This document shows positions 1 to 12,475 of a stretch of 64,000 nt of DNA, piece after piece. This stretch comes from Megaleporinus macrocephalus (Eukaryota; Chordata; Actinopteri; Characiformes; Anostomidae). A model generated the notes under the pieces. It saw only the letters and a list, made by a program, of their open reading frames with translations. It was not told the origin of the DNA and did no database searches. The translations under genes were made by a program, and so were the position numbers. Each line of letters starts with the position of its first letter. The stretch's first letter is position 1. The stretch lies in contig CM038720.1 of NCBI GenBank assembly GCA_021613375.1, forward strand, positions 14,973,962-15,037,961, given 5' to 3'.

Positions 1-8
1 TATTGCTG

Positions 9-10
<2 letters not shown>

Positions 11-44
<34 letters not shown>
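11..44. repeat. (TG)17 microsatellite
   Basis: A perfect TG dinucleotide run of 34 bp in intron sequence. Confidence 0.97.
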
Positions 45-47
<3 letters not shown>

Positions 48-2212
48 TATTGTGACTTTGTATTGAGTTGCTAGCGAGCAATAAAGAAGAAAAGGGTGAA
101 TATGATCTAGGCGCCTCCACAAAGTTGGCCGTGTCGAAATCTAAATAGCAAAACTGCAGCATCCTTTTAATCAAAACATCTACAACTACCACAATAAAAC
201 ATCATAGTTTAGACACAAGAAAAACACTTTTTTAATACTAAGATGACAATCAGGCATCCTGTTTTATAAAATATTTCTATCCTGCAAAATATATTAGCAT
301 TACTGAAGCAAAAACCTTCAAAACCGGTGGAAGTCGTTTTTTATGGCTAAGGCTTTTCCAGCAGTTATCTGAAACCAACAGTAGGTGGCAGCAGGCCTCC
401 ACGCCTAGAAACTATTCCCATGTTGAAACAAGCTCTTTGCAGCAAGGGAATATCCTTCCCCCTGTCTCTTGGTCTTCTTTCATCAGAGAGAAGATACAAG
501 ACTTAATACGCCTCTGTCTCACAAGAGTTCCTGAGGCATAAAACAGCAGCTGAATGTCAATTCAGGCAGTAATGTGAACTGGTTAATGAGGGCTTTAAAA
601 AGAGAGTAAGGTGAGAGAGGCATGTTTGCATAACAGTATGGGGGCGGGGGCTCAGATCAAATGGAGTTGGAAACTCACAGCTTTTTCAAACCAGTCTGTT
701 TCTCATTTAGTCCTAAGAATAAAGAAGGCTTGGATGGCGTAAATGGTGTGCTTTTCCTTACTAACAATTGCCTCCCTCCGCTTGGACAGACAGAAAGATG
801 GAGCCACAGTTGTCTGTCTGCCAGCTTCCCTCACATACACACACGCCCCATCACAAAGGGTGTTTTTCCACAACAAAGTTCGAAAACCTTTGGTTCCAGA
901 AAACAAGAACTGTCCCTTTCCCCTGGCCATCAGTCCACAGATTCCAGTTTTATTTACAGTGTTAAGGTAAAAGGACCTGATGACATCCTCCTCTCTCTGA
1001 AGCTGAAGCCAACCATTATTTAGCAAATTACTTACAGTTACTTACAGTTTCAGGGGACGAGAAGGTCACCAAACACTATTACATGACCACTCAATGTACA
1101 AGAAGGTGGAAAACACTGCTGATGTGTCAGGTTTTACAAGTATTACCTTAAAAAGATGACAATCTAGTCAGGAAGCTAACACCAATGCTATTAACACCAA
1201 TGCTATTCAGCATAAGATCTGGTGTAATTGAAGATGAGTATGAGTGGAGTAAAGCGCATTGTATTATTTCCTGATAGCACAACACCATTGTCTGGGTTGC
1301 CAGGTTGGGAGGTGGGCCAACATGCTGAGCAGTTTTGGTAGGACTGGGCTGGGAAAAGTGCTTATGTGGGTGGACAAAATAAAAATGTGGGCTGATTTGC
1401 CATTAATATGGCTATTTTTATGTAAAAAAAATAAACTTCACTTCTCAACACATCTTACAAATGTATGAGTCTAACCGACATCTAGTCAGTTATCAAGCCA
1501 CACTTAATGACATGGATTGGATTATGGATTGCATAGATTATCCACTGGCATTACTGATTGTACACAGTTCTGTAAAAGCCATCAGAAATAGCTTTTTCCT
1601 CGTTCGCAATATTCTCTTTATGGTATTGCTTTTTTAGTCTAGAAATAATATACAATGTTTTTGGCTCATGGAACAACAATGCAGCAACAAACACCGGTCT
1701 CCAAATTTGCCAAGAAAGGGTCCCCCAGCAAATTATCAATTACATCATGATGGTTTAATACTTGGTTCTAAGCTCGTGTTATGGTTGAAAACTAACCTTT
1801 GATTTTTTTCAGCTGTTTTTCAAGTATTTTGGCAGGTTTTAAAAATGTTTTTAAACTATGGAAGCAATCTGGCCAACATGCAAACTGTCTGTGATAAATG
1901 TATGTATTTTTGTGAGTGTGTGTACATAGACCACAGCGTATTATTTCATATTAGCCATTAAGCTAACTAGCAAATCAGACACTTTCAAGAAGTTATGACA
2001 GTTGCAAGTGTCTCTTAAGCATGCAGTAAATGAAGAAGGACTAGAATCATTGGTTACCATTTGCGTCAGTTCTTGTTTCGGACTGTGCAGTGGAAAAACG
2101 CCTACTGTCAGGTCCTGCTAGAGCTTTGGTGTGCGTCAGAGTAGCAGACCGTATGTGTTTGTCTGAGAAAGAGCTAAAGCTAAAGAAGCTTTAGTTGTGA
2201 ACACTGTGCCTT

Positions 2213-2324
2213 TGTGTATTGTGTAATATATATGTATTTATATATTATATATATGTGTATTATATATATGTGTATGTGTTTGTGTGTGTGGTGTGTGTGT
2301 GTGTGGTGCGTGTGTGTGTGGTGC
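2213..2324. repeat. TA/TG-rich compound microsatellite
   Basis: Alternating TA runs pass into interrupted TG runs. The tract creates spurious open frames rich in Cys/Val on one strand and Thr/His on the other. Confidence 0.9.
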
Positions 2325-2431
2325 TGGCTAGCAGGGCTGCGGCAGTGGAATGCAGTGTTCCTTTCGTCAGCATCCGCCAAGGCCAGCCTGCAATCAATTA
2401 AGAGTGGAATGCATTGGCAGAACACAAACGC

Positions 2432-2432
<1 letters not shown>

Positions 2433-2493
<61 letters not shown>
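2433..2493. repeat. (CA)n microsatellite, about 61 bp
   Basis: A perfect AC/CA dinucleotide run. It accounts for the Thr-His repeat peptides in three forward frames. Confidence 0.97.
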
Positions 2494-2496
<3 letters not shown>

Positions 2497-2852
2497 CGAT
2501 CTGCAGCAGACCACTCCAGCGTCATCTATCCATCTCAAACACACACACGCACACACTTATACTGAGTCATACAGGAGGAGGAGTAGGAATAGCAATACTT
2601 ACAGCATTACTCAGGAACACGCACGCACACTCTGCAGGCTTTTCTTTCATTTTCCAGCCATTCACAATGACCACACACATTAGATACTCTTTGAAAACTC
2701 CAGCCGCCCATCACATTATGCAAGCATTTCATAATTAATGAACCAAAAGAAATGATCCAAAAGTACTTCAAATCCTATATTCATTTACACTAGCCCACTC
2801 CTATACAGTTCTCCATTTACAGATGCAATATGCTGCAACAGCACCAGAACAA

Positions 2853-3273
2853 AGCACTGTGCAAAAGTCAGAGACCACCCTTATTTATTACACTTGCAGT
2901 CAGTACAGTCATTAAGCCCTAACAACATAATTTACAGGTTTTAGTGAGTCTGCCCTTTCCCTTTATTATGGCTTCCATTTATTTTGCCTTTCAAAGAAAA
3001 TCTTAAAAGTTTCCTTTTCTTTTTTTCTTGATCAGAGTTAAGCCCCATTTTCTACTCTCTCTCTCTAAAAACAAAGAATTAATTTTGATCTACCAGGTCC
3101 TGCTTGGTTGATGGGGTCCCACTTTCTCTATATCTTTCACTATTTTGTTAAACTCTTGACATTATGCAAGTATATTTTTAATATCCAAACTGCTCTGCAA
3201 TATCTCTTGAAAAAACAATAATGTGTACTTAAATAAATAAAGGAAGGGTGGTGTCTAACCTTTTCATAGTACT
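2853..3273. mobile_element. Non-autonomous element with long inverted ends, Tc1/mariner-like
   Basis: The left end (2853-2882) and the reverse complement of the right end (3244-3273) match at 24 of 30 positions. The left begins AGCACTGTGCAAAAGTCAGA and the right, inverted, begins AGTACTATGAAAAGGTTAGA; both end ACCACCCTT. The 'actgtgcaaaagtc' end is one I associate with common teleost Tc1-like elements. There is no transposase frame in the 360 bp between the ends. Exact outer limits and a target duplication could not be fixed. Confidence 0.6.
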
Positions 3274-4040
3274 GTACACTGCAATCCTAGCAAGAACCTA
3301 TCAGCAGCACATGCATGTCTCTATAAAGTCTGTCGTATTTGACTGACAGCTACTTTCACAGATGGCTGAGGAGAACAGACTCAAGACACCACCCCTCTCT
3401 CCCTCAGCTACAGGACATCCCTCCCCTCCGGCACAACTGTCTAATTGACCAAGCTGACTGCAGGATGATATAAAGACATTATCATCTTATCAAGTGCCTT
3501 TCCCTGAAGACTCTTGGTACATAAGTAATCACACAGGCATTCACTGACTACACAGAGAAATTGTGAAAGAAGCATGTTATCATAGCCAAAATGCATGAGC
3601 AGGAAGTCCAATCTTCAGCCCTTGTCCCTAAGGGGCTCTATCTCCAAGCGCTAGGCACAAGTAGACGACTGCAGAGCCAGCACTCTAAAATCAACTCCTC
3701 CATCTGGCTTTGCAGAAAGTCGAAACCAAAGCGGTCCGAAAATGCCGGAGGCCTGAAAGCAATCTCGAAAGCCACTGAGCTCGGCCCGACCTGGTAGCAT
3801 CCATAATGAAGTGCTAAGAAGCAATTCTAAAACAGCGTAAGTGTGAATGTGTGTACACTACTGATCCAAACTTCGCTATTGTTACTAATATAAAACCAAT
3901 GCGGTCACACACAAATGTGTAAGATGATTCTAATATGGTAGAAACAGCTTCTAAGAATTAGTAGGACTGTAGAACAAGTAAAATGACTGATAAAGCTGTA
4001 CAAGACTGTGAATGAAGGTACATTCAAATTAACTTTCACA

Positions 4041-4390
4041 AAGCTTTACATTGGTTCACAAAGCTTCATGTTGGTTCACAAAGCTTCATGTTGGTTCACA
4101 AAGCTTCAAGTTGGTTCCCAAAGCTTCATGTTGGTTCCCAAAGCTTCACGTTGGTTCACAAAGCTTCATGTTGGTTCACAAAGCTTCACATTGGTTCACA
4201 AAGCTACACATTGGTTCATAAAGCTTCACACTGGTTCACAAAGCTTCACGTTGGTTCACAAAGCTCCATGTTGGTTCACAAAGCTCCACGTTGGTTCACA
4301 AAGCTTCATGTTGGTTCACAAAGCTTCACATTGGTTCACAAAGCTACACATTGGTTCACAAAGCTTCACACTGGTTCACAAAGCTTCACT
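4041..4390. repeat. 20-bp minisatellite, about 17.5 copies
   Basis: Seventeen full 20-bp units (4041-4380) with consensus AAGCTTCATGTTGGTTCACA are followed by half a unit (4381-4390). A degenerate partial unit precedes them (4031-4040). Most units contain AAGCTT. Variant positions define a higher-order pattern: units 7-10 (4161-4240) are repeated as units 14-17 (4301-4380) with a single difference. Twenty is not a multiple of three, so the 129- and 130-residue open frames across it repeat every 60 bp and are not genes. Confidence 0.98.
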
Positions 4391-4950
4391 ATTCTAAACA
4401 GATTACACAGTATATTGTGTAGTTGTTACAGAAGTAAGTGCAACATTGAGAATAACTGTCATGTAATTTATAACATCTAAATCTACACTGTACGCTATTG
4501 TTGCATCTAAAATAACAACACTTAAAATCATTAAGACTTTTGAAGAGTATTTTATGTGCGCATGTGCATGTTTATCAGCGGGATCAGCTCTAGCAAGCTT
4601 GTTTTGGGACACGAATAAGAGGAGAGGCGCAGGCAATGTTTGCTGTGCGTCTGTTCTGACAGCACTAAATCAATTAGGGACTTAAACGGAGCGAAAGGGT
4701 GTGGAACAGCTTGCATTCCTGCTCATCAAACTCCAGGCTCTTTGTGCGCCTTTCAGAATGATGGGCCTGCTGGAGATGACAATTCCACAAAGATTCAAAA
4801 CAGACACGCACACATACACATACACAAAAGCAAACCGCCTACAGGCCAACCACTAGAGCAGCCTGGGAAAGTCTAGTTTAGTCTCAGTGTAGTTATGGCA
4901 ACTTTAGTGGAGTCATCACAGGAGCAGTGGAGTAAGCAGATCACTAGACT

Positions 4951-4980
4951 GTGCGTATGTGTGTGTGTATGTGTGTGTAC
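4951..4980 (-). promoter_or_regulatory. CA-rich intronic tract at exon E splice donor
   Basis: On the minus strand the donor GTACAC passes directly into alternating CA dinucleotides interrupted by AT (ACACACATACACACACATAC). Intronic CA repeats next to a 5' splice site are known binding sites for hnRNP L and can raise or lower exon use. A splicing-control role here is inference. Confidence 0.45.
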
Positions 4981-5090
4981 CTGGTGCTGGGCTTCTTCCA
5001 GGTTGCCGCTGGCCCACAGAGAAAGCCCCAGACGGTGGCGGATTTTGGCCTCATCCTCGCGCCGGCCCAGCTGCTCCGCCAGACGCAGAC
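4981..5090 (-). CDS. ttc28: ttc28 internal exon E (end of TPR array)
   Basis: This 110-nt exon is too short to show as a plausible open frame but is clear on the minus strand. The acceptor reads GTCTGTCTCTTTCAG. The first two bases, GT, complete the glycine from exon D, and 36 codons follow: LRLAEQLGRREDEAKIRHRL, then GLSLWASGNLEEAQHQ. This completes TPR unit 21 and begins one more. The exon ends on a codon boundary at CAG|GTACAC. That donor is weaker than the others in the gene and runs straight into a CA-rich tract. The family continues with 'LYRAS...' toward the CHAT-like C-terminal region, but no matching exon is visible between here and the left edge. The arginine in RHRLGL is, from memory, glycine in mammals; this needs an alignment. 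Confidence 0.93.
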
Positions 5091-7849
5091 CTGAAAGAGA
5101 CAGACAGGCAGACGGCTCTTAAACAGTATTTTGTGCCATTTAACAGATCGACATTGTATTTAAACATGTAAATGCGTGATCATGAACATAGTGTACAAAA
5201 GAATAAAACTGTCAACTAGTCTGTTCACCCTTTGCCTAGAATCCAAAACATGCTTGTCAGAGGTTTGGAGAGTGTTAGCTTTTCAAAATATTTTTAAAAC
5301 AAATAATCTTTTTTTGGCAGTTTGCAATAAAGACTAATCAGTAGGCCTGTGTCACCAACTTCCAGTTCCTAACTGCCAGTCTCACAGTTTTAGCCTACTT
5401 GCTTTTCCTCTGTTATCCCAGGTTTAGATGCTTTAGCTAGGACTAGTCCTTGTGAACTCAAAAGCATGACAATAATGACACACACTTACTTTGTGAGGCA
5501 GGTTTCAATTTGATTCTCAGCAAACTAAAATCACACATTATACTAGTGACAGAACTAAAGCCAAAAGGTTTTAGCACTACCTCTGACCCAAAATTATTTT
5601 ATAACATAGCAAATGTGAACACAGCTTACACAATTAGTCAAATTCCTGCTTGCATTAACCATGGTTGGCACATTCACTTCTTGCTAAGCATACATTTTCC
5701 TCTGTAGTCCAACATCCCACACAATTTTAAAGTCTGACTTCAGCCAGAAAACGAAAGCTAAAATAAAGCTAAACACCTGGACCAGTTTCAGATGCACATC
5801 AGTCACATTCTGCCTATGTTATGTACAAAACTCTAAGAAAACATATGAACTATGAAAGAAGAGGACTGTAATATTGGAAGAAATGTATTCTACAGCAACA
5901 TAATGAACCCTAGTACATGAAGATCACAACGGCTTGCTTTGATTGTAAGAAGCAGTACATTCAACCAACATCCTAGACTGAAGTTCTTTGAAAAATTGAA
6001 AGCCTATGAAAAAGTTAAATCCTTGTACTAAATGGCTGACTTGACCACTGAAATGAAATAAACGAAAAGATGGCATTTAACTGTACTGTATATCTGGCCC
6101 AATATGGATATGGACGGTTTCTCTCTGTATGAGAGTGAAAATCACCGCCAATTCACTGAAAAAAAAAAAAAGTAGTCGATTAATTTTTGAAATCAAGTAT
6201 TTTTTAAATCAAGTAAATCTAGTCTGCTGCCTCATCTGAATGACTTTCTTATAGGCAGCGTTTCTAAAGAGCAGAGAAACGGTTGCTTGTAGCAACCAGG
6301 GAACATTACCCTCTTCATTCTATCTCTGAACTTTATTCTGAAGAGCCCTTGGGTACCTTAGACACAAACAGTACTCCATATTTACTGAAACGCCAAACAT
6401 AGCCATGCAGGTACACACAAGTGTGTACACATCCAAAAATACCAGCATACAGACATCATCATTATAGTTCTGAATGCAAAGACAAGCTGTCAATACAGTT
6501 TACACTTTCTGTGAGGACACACAGAGAGAGCAGGTAGCCATTCTTACTGAGCCCATTCTCACCCTTCTCAAAGTGAGGTGCAGCTCCATGTGCTATACAG
6601 TTTTAATCACAGCTGTCTCTCACAGTTATACGCATACACACGTGCATTCACACTCCTACACACGTGTAGAGGCCATATTCAGCTAATTGGCTGTCAGGCA
6701 AGGGAATGCAGTGATTCTGTGGCAGGTGTGAGAGGAGCTGTGAGTGTGGAGTGAACTGGTCTTTGTCTCCTTCTCCTCCTCCAATCCACATATAGGCCAC
6801 TAATAGCCAGGAGCCTGGCTGAAGATGACTACAGAATTATTAAAGAGTGTGGATGATACCTGGATTGGCAACATTAACAGTGAGTCTATCCGAGAGATGG
6901 CAGGGTTAGAGCTGTTGAACTGTGAATATCTTAATAAGGCACAATCCAACAGAGATATGGAAAACTTGAGTGCTGGTTGGTACTGACGCACAATTTTTTT
7001 CTTTTAAATCTACCAAGCTGGTGCAACCTTCATAGCGCTTTCCCTATAACTGAGGGGTTACACATAGCAAATAAAATCAGCAGATCCAAAAGATTTGCTT
7101 CAGCTGCAGGAGCTAAGCTAATCAGTGGGAGATGAAACCCCGAAAACCTGACCAAGTGCCAGGTAAAGCTCCGAAATGAAAGCAAAGTCAACAACAAGTC
7201 AACAACAAAAATCAAGGGCTATTTTGTGTTGTCTTGTGTTCTAACTCCAGATTTGATAAGAAATTAGCATCTATGTTAGCTGACCAACTAACCATTAAAC
7301 TACATAGTTACGTTATATATCTAGCCAAGTTTGATAGAACAACACAAGACATAAAGATTACAAACACGGCTTTGAAAACATTGATCCGCCCTACCTAAGA
7401 AACTGTGATCAGACTTATCTGAGAACTGTGTTAATGAGCAGCTTGATTGACAGCTCTCTGTACAACACTCCTTTGCTCCTTTATTCAGTCCTTGTGTGAA
7501 GTTAACTGCATGAAAATGATTGTCACGGACAATCATTGGAGCAGATGGATGGACAAACAAACAAAAGGGCAAAGCAGCGCACAAAAGAACGGCTGAATAG
7601 ATGTTTTCAAGGTTGGTGTACAAATAAACGACAAATGGGTAACAGGCAGCTACAGACAGGTGGTCTATCTAACTAGTTTTGGATTATGCTGGGTTAGCTT
7701 TAGCTCACCAAGTTTCTCTGCCTCAAATCTGTTTTGTGTGGGAGTAAGAGACTTGTGATTGGTTAGGAAATGCTTACGGTTGTGCTACATGAGATAAGGA
7801 CCCCTTAGTTTACATGGAGAGGAAAGAAATATGGTGAAAATCAGCATGC

Positions 7850-8165
7850 ATATATGAGACTTTATTAGATTTATACTTGGATGCTTTTTTTAAAATTAAA
7901 TTTTTTCTATTTATCGTACTTGGAAAGAGTTACATGTTGAGCAACTGAGCCAATACATCTGCTACTTTCCTGCAATGCAACACTGGTAGATTTTAACCCA
8001 CTTTCCACATTTCACACATGTCTATGCTATTGACATCGGCATTAGCAGCAAAGAAATATACAATTTATTAGAATCTGTCCACAGTTCCCATGTCAGTCCT
8101 TTCTTAGCAGTGTTGAACTGGGACTATTCCTTTGGCCAGAAACGTTTGTACAATGTAGTGTTGTA
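7850..8165. repeat. Dispersed repeat, copy 1
   Basis: Clearly homologous to 10155-10487. Shared runs include CACATTTCACACATGTCTAT and TATTGACATCGGCATTAGCA, with further agreement through TTCCCATGTCAGT and GGCCAGAAACGTT. The copies differ by substitutions and small indels. There is no coding potential. Confidence 0.85.
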
Positions 8166-9719
8166 CCTAACATTTATTAGACTTTGGGAACGTATTCATA
8201 AAACATACTTTGTACATTCATATTATTTTTCCCCATAAAAATACTTAAAAATTGAAAGTAACACCACTTCAAATGCCACGCCCTAGAGCACAACTGGCCT
8301 TACTCTTATTTTGTGGCTGGGGGGGTTCAGTCCCAATCACTCAGCAGAAGATTAGCCAATGGACGCGTCCATTAACTGATGTAATTAGGTTTGTTCCAGA
8401 ATATGGACTAGATTCACTCTCCTTTCACTCCAATATATGATTTTCTGGTGATAAACCGGGTACTGGATGGGTGCCATCTGTAAGACAACCCCAATCAGCA
8501 ACTTAATAAATTAGTGATAAATCGATTCCAAATACGTTGATTTTTTGACTCAATAGCCAATGACTAAGAGTCAAAATGCTGGGAGTGAACTCTTTGACTC
8601 TGTCAACTCTACGTTTTTTCACCGTAATCAGATCTATGTTTAAGTAGTTAGAGTTTAATTACCAGCTTGAAACAATGACAGCACTGCTCACCAGCCACTG
8701 CGAGCACAAACTCTGCTCACAGAAATGTTTTCTTTTATATGTTCTGCACCGTGGTTCTTCATTTTCTTTATGGGTTGGGTTGCAATAAACAATTACTATA
8801 AACAGAATTAAGGATGAAAAAAAACCCAACAAAGTAATGTCCTGTGTCCTGCACAGAATGTTGTGGAAAGGAGGATAACGCTCAGAAGCTCAACTCTCTT
8901 TTTCCAGGTTCTTATTTAAATTTTTGTTCTACCTTAAACAGCCCTGCACTCTAAAAACAACTGAATATTTGTAATATTGTACTCTGTTGAAGACTGTTTA
9001 ATCTCTGTATCCCACTGTCATCTGCTCTGTTAAAATTGTTAAAATTAATTGTCTTGTTAAAATTAAGTGGAGTTGAGGAGCTGATTCCATTGATTCCAGG
9101 GACAGGAGTCAAGAAACAATCCACCTCAGAAAACATGGAGTCGTGCATCACTACAGTAAATAAGACGTCACTCAGTGAGTATTCCCATATTCTATAACTG
9201 GCCAATAATGTGTCCAACTAGTCAATCTATATCAGCATAGTGGATAAGAACTGGTCTACGTACAAAACAGTAGAGCAAGCAATGTACAGGACAAACTACT
9301 CATAAACGTTTTCATAAACATTCATAAGACGTCTGAGATGGAAGGGAATGGTCCAATATGACAAAATAGGCCTTGCTAGTTAGAAATCTTTTGTTTTAAG
9401 GGGGAAAAACTTTTATTTAAAGAACTGAGATTTGAAATTCTGTTCAACAACTAGATTAAATATGCTAATTTGGTTAACAGTAAATGTCCATCAATTAACA
9501 TTTCATTTGCATAATGCTACTACGTTGCTGGTCCTGTTTTGACTCGAATGTGTAAAGCATATAAAGTATAGAAGAAATTCTTGAGACAAACTTTCAACGT
9601 TTTCTATCAAGCCGGAGCATGCTGGATATTATCCATTTATATTTTAAGGGTAATAGCACGGCCAGCTTCGTGCAAAAGGTTAGAATGCAAAGGCAAAGTG
9701 GCAAATGAATAAAACAAAC

Positions 9720-9832
9720 AATGTGTCTTTCTCAGTTCAGTAAGCTGACAACAGTAAACTGTCTGATACATTTAGAGAAGTCAACAGTAACTGCATCTGA
9801 ACAGCAAAGGGTGAACACAAAAGTTGAAGCAG
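9720..9832. repeat. Shared block, copy 1
   Basis: Resembles 10850-10965. Both contain GTCTTTCTCAGT, then a stretch with CAACAGTAACTGCATC, then AGCAAAGG. It is probably another segment of the same repeat family as 7850-8165, separated from it by about 1.5 kb. Confidence 0.65.
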
Positions 9833-9959
9833 GACTTGACACATGCCTCCTTAAATAAGCTCACTAACAATGTTTAGCCTGCAGCTATGTTTTTTTCATG
9901 TTGCACTTATCATAATGAGATTCCACCCATCTTGTCTGAAATGGAATCATCATCATCAG

Positions 9960-10066
<107 letters not shown>

Positions 10067-10154
10067 AACAGATTTGACATTATATCTGTTAGTAAAAATA
10101 AATATTTTGTTACAGTCTCAGTAATAAAACAAGAAAACCTGCAGACACAAATAG

Positions 10155-10487
10155 GGATGCATGATATTGGAATGACCAGCTCCAGATTTATACTCGGATG
10201 CTATTTTTAGAAATGATGTCCTATTTATCGTACTTGGAAAGATTTACATGTTTAGGCAATGCTGATCAACTACATATACATCTGCTACTTTCCTGCAATG
10301 CAACACAGGTAGATTTAAAACCATTTTCCACATTTCACACATGTCTATGCTATTGACATCGGCATTAGCAACAAAGAAATATACAATTTATTAGTATTGG
10401 CCCATAGTTCCCATGTCAGTGCTTCCTTAGCAGAGTTGTACTGAGACTATTACTTGGGCCAGAAACGTTCATACAATGTAAGGCTGT
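10155..10487. repeat. Dispersed repeat, copy 2
   Basis: The second copy of the repeat at 7850-8165, in the same orientation. Its left end, TAGGGATGCATGATATTGGA, resembles the end of a common teleost non-autonomous element, and copy 1 lacks this end. No matching right terminus was found. Confidence 0.85.
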
Positions 10488-10849
10488 ATCTGACTCAGAA
10501 TTGTCAGTCGAATTGTATTTGGCTATTTAAAATAAAGACTTGACTCTGTGTTCCTTTTTGCAATCAGAAAATCCACTGACTTGAGTTTCAGTACTGATTT
10601 TGACCACATTAACACAGTCAAATATAACAAAATCATGAGAACATGTCTGAGCATTTAAAAATGAATAAAAGTCGCTGGTTATGATGAAATATTTGAATTG
10701 TGGCTTATTTTAATGACCAACATATGATGTCTGGCTACCGTATGTATATCTATGTAAATCGAGCTCTTTTTTTAAATTTAATAAATAAACAAATGAAATA
10801 AATTCTTAGCACTGGAATTATTTTCAGAGGAAAATAAAAACAGCAGGCC

Positions 10850-10965
10850 TAAAATTGTCTTTCTCAGTGCAGGGAGCTGAGAGGAGTAATCTGTCTTTTG
10901 CAATTAAAAAAGCCAACAGTAACTGCATCGGAATAGCAAAGGGGAACAACACAAAAAATTCACAT
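10850..10965. repeat. Shared block, copy 2
   Basis: Partner of 9720-9832. Here it lies about 360 bp beyond the main repeat instead of about 1.5 kb. Confidence 0.65.
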
Positions 10966-11951
10966 CTGCTGTTTTTCTCTTTAAACATGATTAACTAACC
11001 AAATCAAACACTTGCGATTTAAGATTTGAGAAAGTCGGTTGCTTGTCCGTTTCCAGCCCACTGGGCTAGAGGACATGATCAAGTAGCCTTTGAGGCTGGC
11101 AGTAGATATACTTTCTTTCTGTTTTATATGTATATAATCAACAACTGTTGTGGAGATGATTTGAATTGTCTAATTTCAGGGGGCAGTCCTAGTACAACAA
11201 TCATAATGTGATGATATTGCTCTTCAAAAGATTCAAATAATAACAGGAGCTGTTAAAAAACTTAGATGTTTGAAATTAGAATGATGAAGTTCAGAATGAT
11301 TGTAGACAGAAGTATAATTATTAAGAAAGCTGTATAACATACTTATAATTGTAATAAAACAAATTTCCTGAAAGCCTACCTGAAAATCTTGAAGCACAAA
11401 TGGTACAATGCTATTGCTTATTTACAACCATATATTGTTAAATGCTTATTTCCAAAAAGTACACACAATTTAGCACTTAAACTGCTAACGCAACATCTGC
11501 AAATACCACTTGGGGCATATACATTTTTAAATATTTAAGTGTACATTACAGTACACGTTTTCAGCAAGAAAATTACAAAAAAGGAAAACCATAAACATAA
11601 CAGCCAAAAGATAAAACACAGAAAAATCTTAATCTTAAGACACTTTCGTGAATCTGAAGGCTTTTAACACAGTAACAATTTAAAAATGTGTGGAATAAAC
11701 TTGGGATATACTTTTGCAATTCAATAATTGTAATTATTAATTCTAATATGTTTACTACATAAATACTGAACTCCATCTGAACACATTCTGAAGCGATAAA
11801 AACTGAAATAGTTCATCCAAAGCAATTTACCAGCAACTCATCATGCAAACTGCTCGGCGAGAGCAGCCATGCAAAACACTACTTAAAAATTTTGTGAAAC
11901 AAACACTGTCAACATAAAATGAATCAAAAACTGTAAAAAGCTCTTCCTTAC

Positions 11952-12475
11952 CTTCCTGCAGGTACATGACAGCCTGAGAGTAGTTTTGCAGGGCGTGGTG
12001 GGTGCGGCCCAGGCTGCTGTAGGCCTGCGTCTTGGCTGCCAGGTCATTGGTCTGTGCGGCGATGCTCAGGTGCTGCTCCTGGTACACAACTGCACGTTCA
12101 AAGTTACCAAGCGACTCGTAGGTGAGACCCAAGTTGCCATAAGCCCGTCCCTGGCAGCTAGCGCTGCCCATCTCCTCTGCAATCTGTAGGTCACGCTGGT
12201 GGAACTGCAATGCCGTGTCATATTCACCCATAAGCTGGTAGACAGCACCCAGGCCGCAGCTAGCCTGGCCCTCCAGCAGACTGTCGCTGGTGTCACGAGC
12301 GATGGCCAGCTGGCGCTCTAAGCAGGAGATGGCCTGTTCATAGTTGCCCAGCTGGCTGTGCAGGCTCCCCAATTCACCATAAGCCTGCGCCTTCCCACCA
12401 CATTCACCCAGCTCATGGGCCACCACCAGGCGCTTCTCAAAGCACACCAGTGACTGCTGCAGGTTGCCCATGGCC
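11952..12475 (-). CDS. ttc28: ttc28 internal exon D (TPR units 17-21)
   Basis: This 524-nt exon follows the acceptor CTCTCCCTTCAG. Its first base completes the arginine codon AGG, giving GNGH-R-AMGNLQQSL across the junction. It encodes 174 residues with the end of TPR unit 17, units 18-20, and most of unit 21, for example AYGELGSLHSQLGNYEQAI, AYGNLGLTYESLGNFERAV and AYSSLGRTHHALQNYSQAV. It ends after the first base of a glycine at the strong donor GAAG|GTAAGG. Reading on through the donor would add about 40 residues of non-TPR sequence before a stop; that is intron read-through, and I see no sign it is a real isoform. Exons C and D are separated by the shortest intron in the window (1755 nt). 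Confidence 0.96.

Larger units (their letters stand above)
1..4980 (-). other. ttc28: Partial ttc28 intron downstream of exon E
   Basis: The intron starts at the exon E donor and runs off the left edge. It contains the 20-bp minisatellite, a terminal-inverted-repeat element, and TG/CA tracts. I looked for the expected continuation of the protein after AQHQ on the minus strand and did not find it, so the next exon should lie to the left of this window. Confidence 0.8.

Noticed and set aside
2180..2738. Several open frames with Cys-Val or Thr-His repeats, up to 174 residues
   Set aside because: They are created by TG/CA microsatellites. The rest of each frame has no recognisable domain.
4041..4390. 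CRISPR-like regular spacing
   Set aside because: The 20-bp units are directly adjacent with no unique spacers, and the context is a vertebrate intron.
4008..4480. Two 129-130 residue open frames with a periodic peptide
   Set aside because: They are readings of the 20-bp minisatellite. Because 20 is not divisible by 3, all frames rotate through the same sequence and stay open without coding selection.
11827..11951. C-terminal extension of exon D frame
   Set aside because: The frame passes a strong GTAAGG donor, and exon E continues the protein in phase. The extension lacks TPR character.
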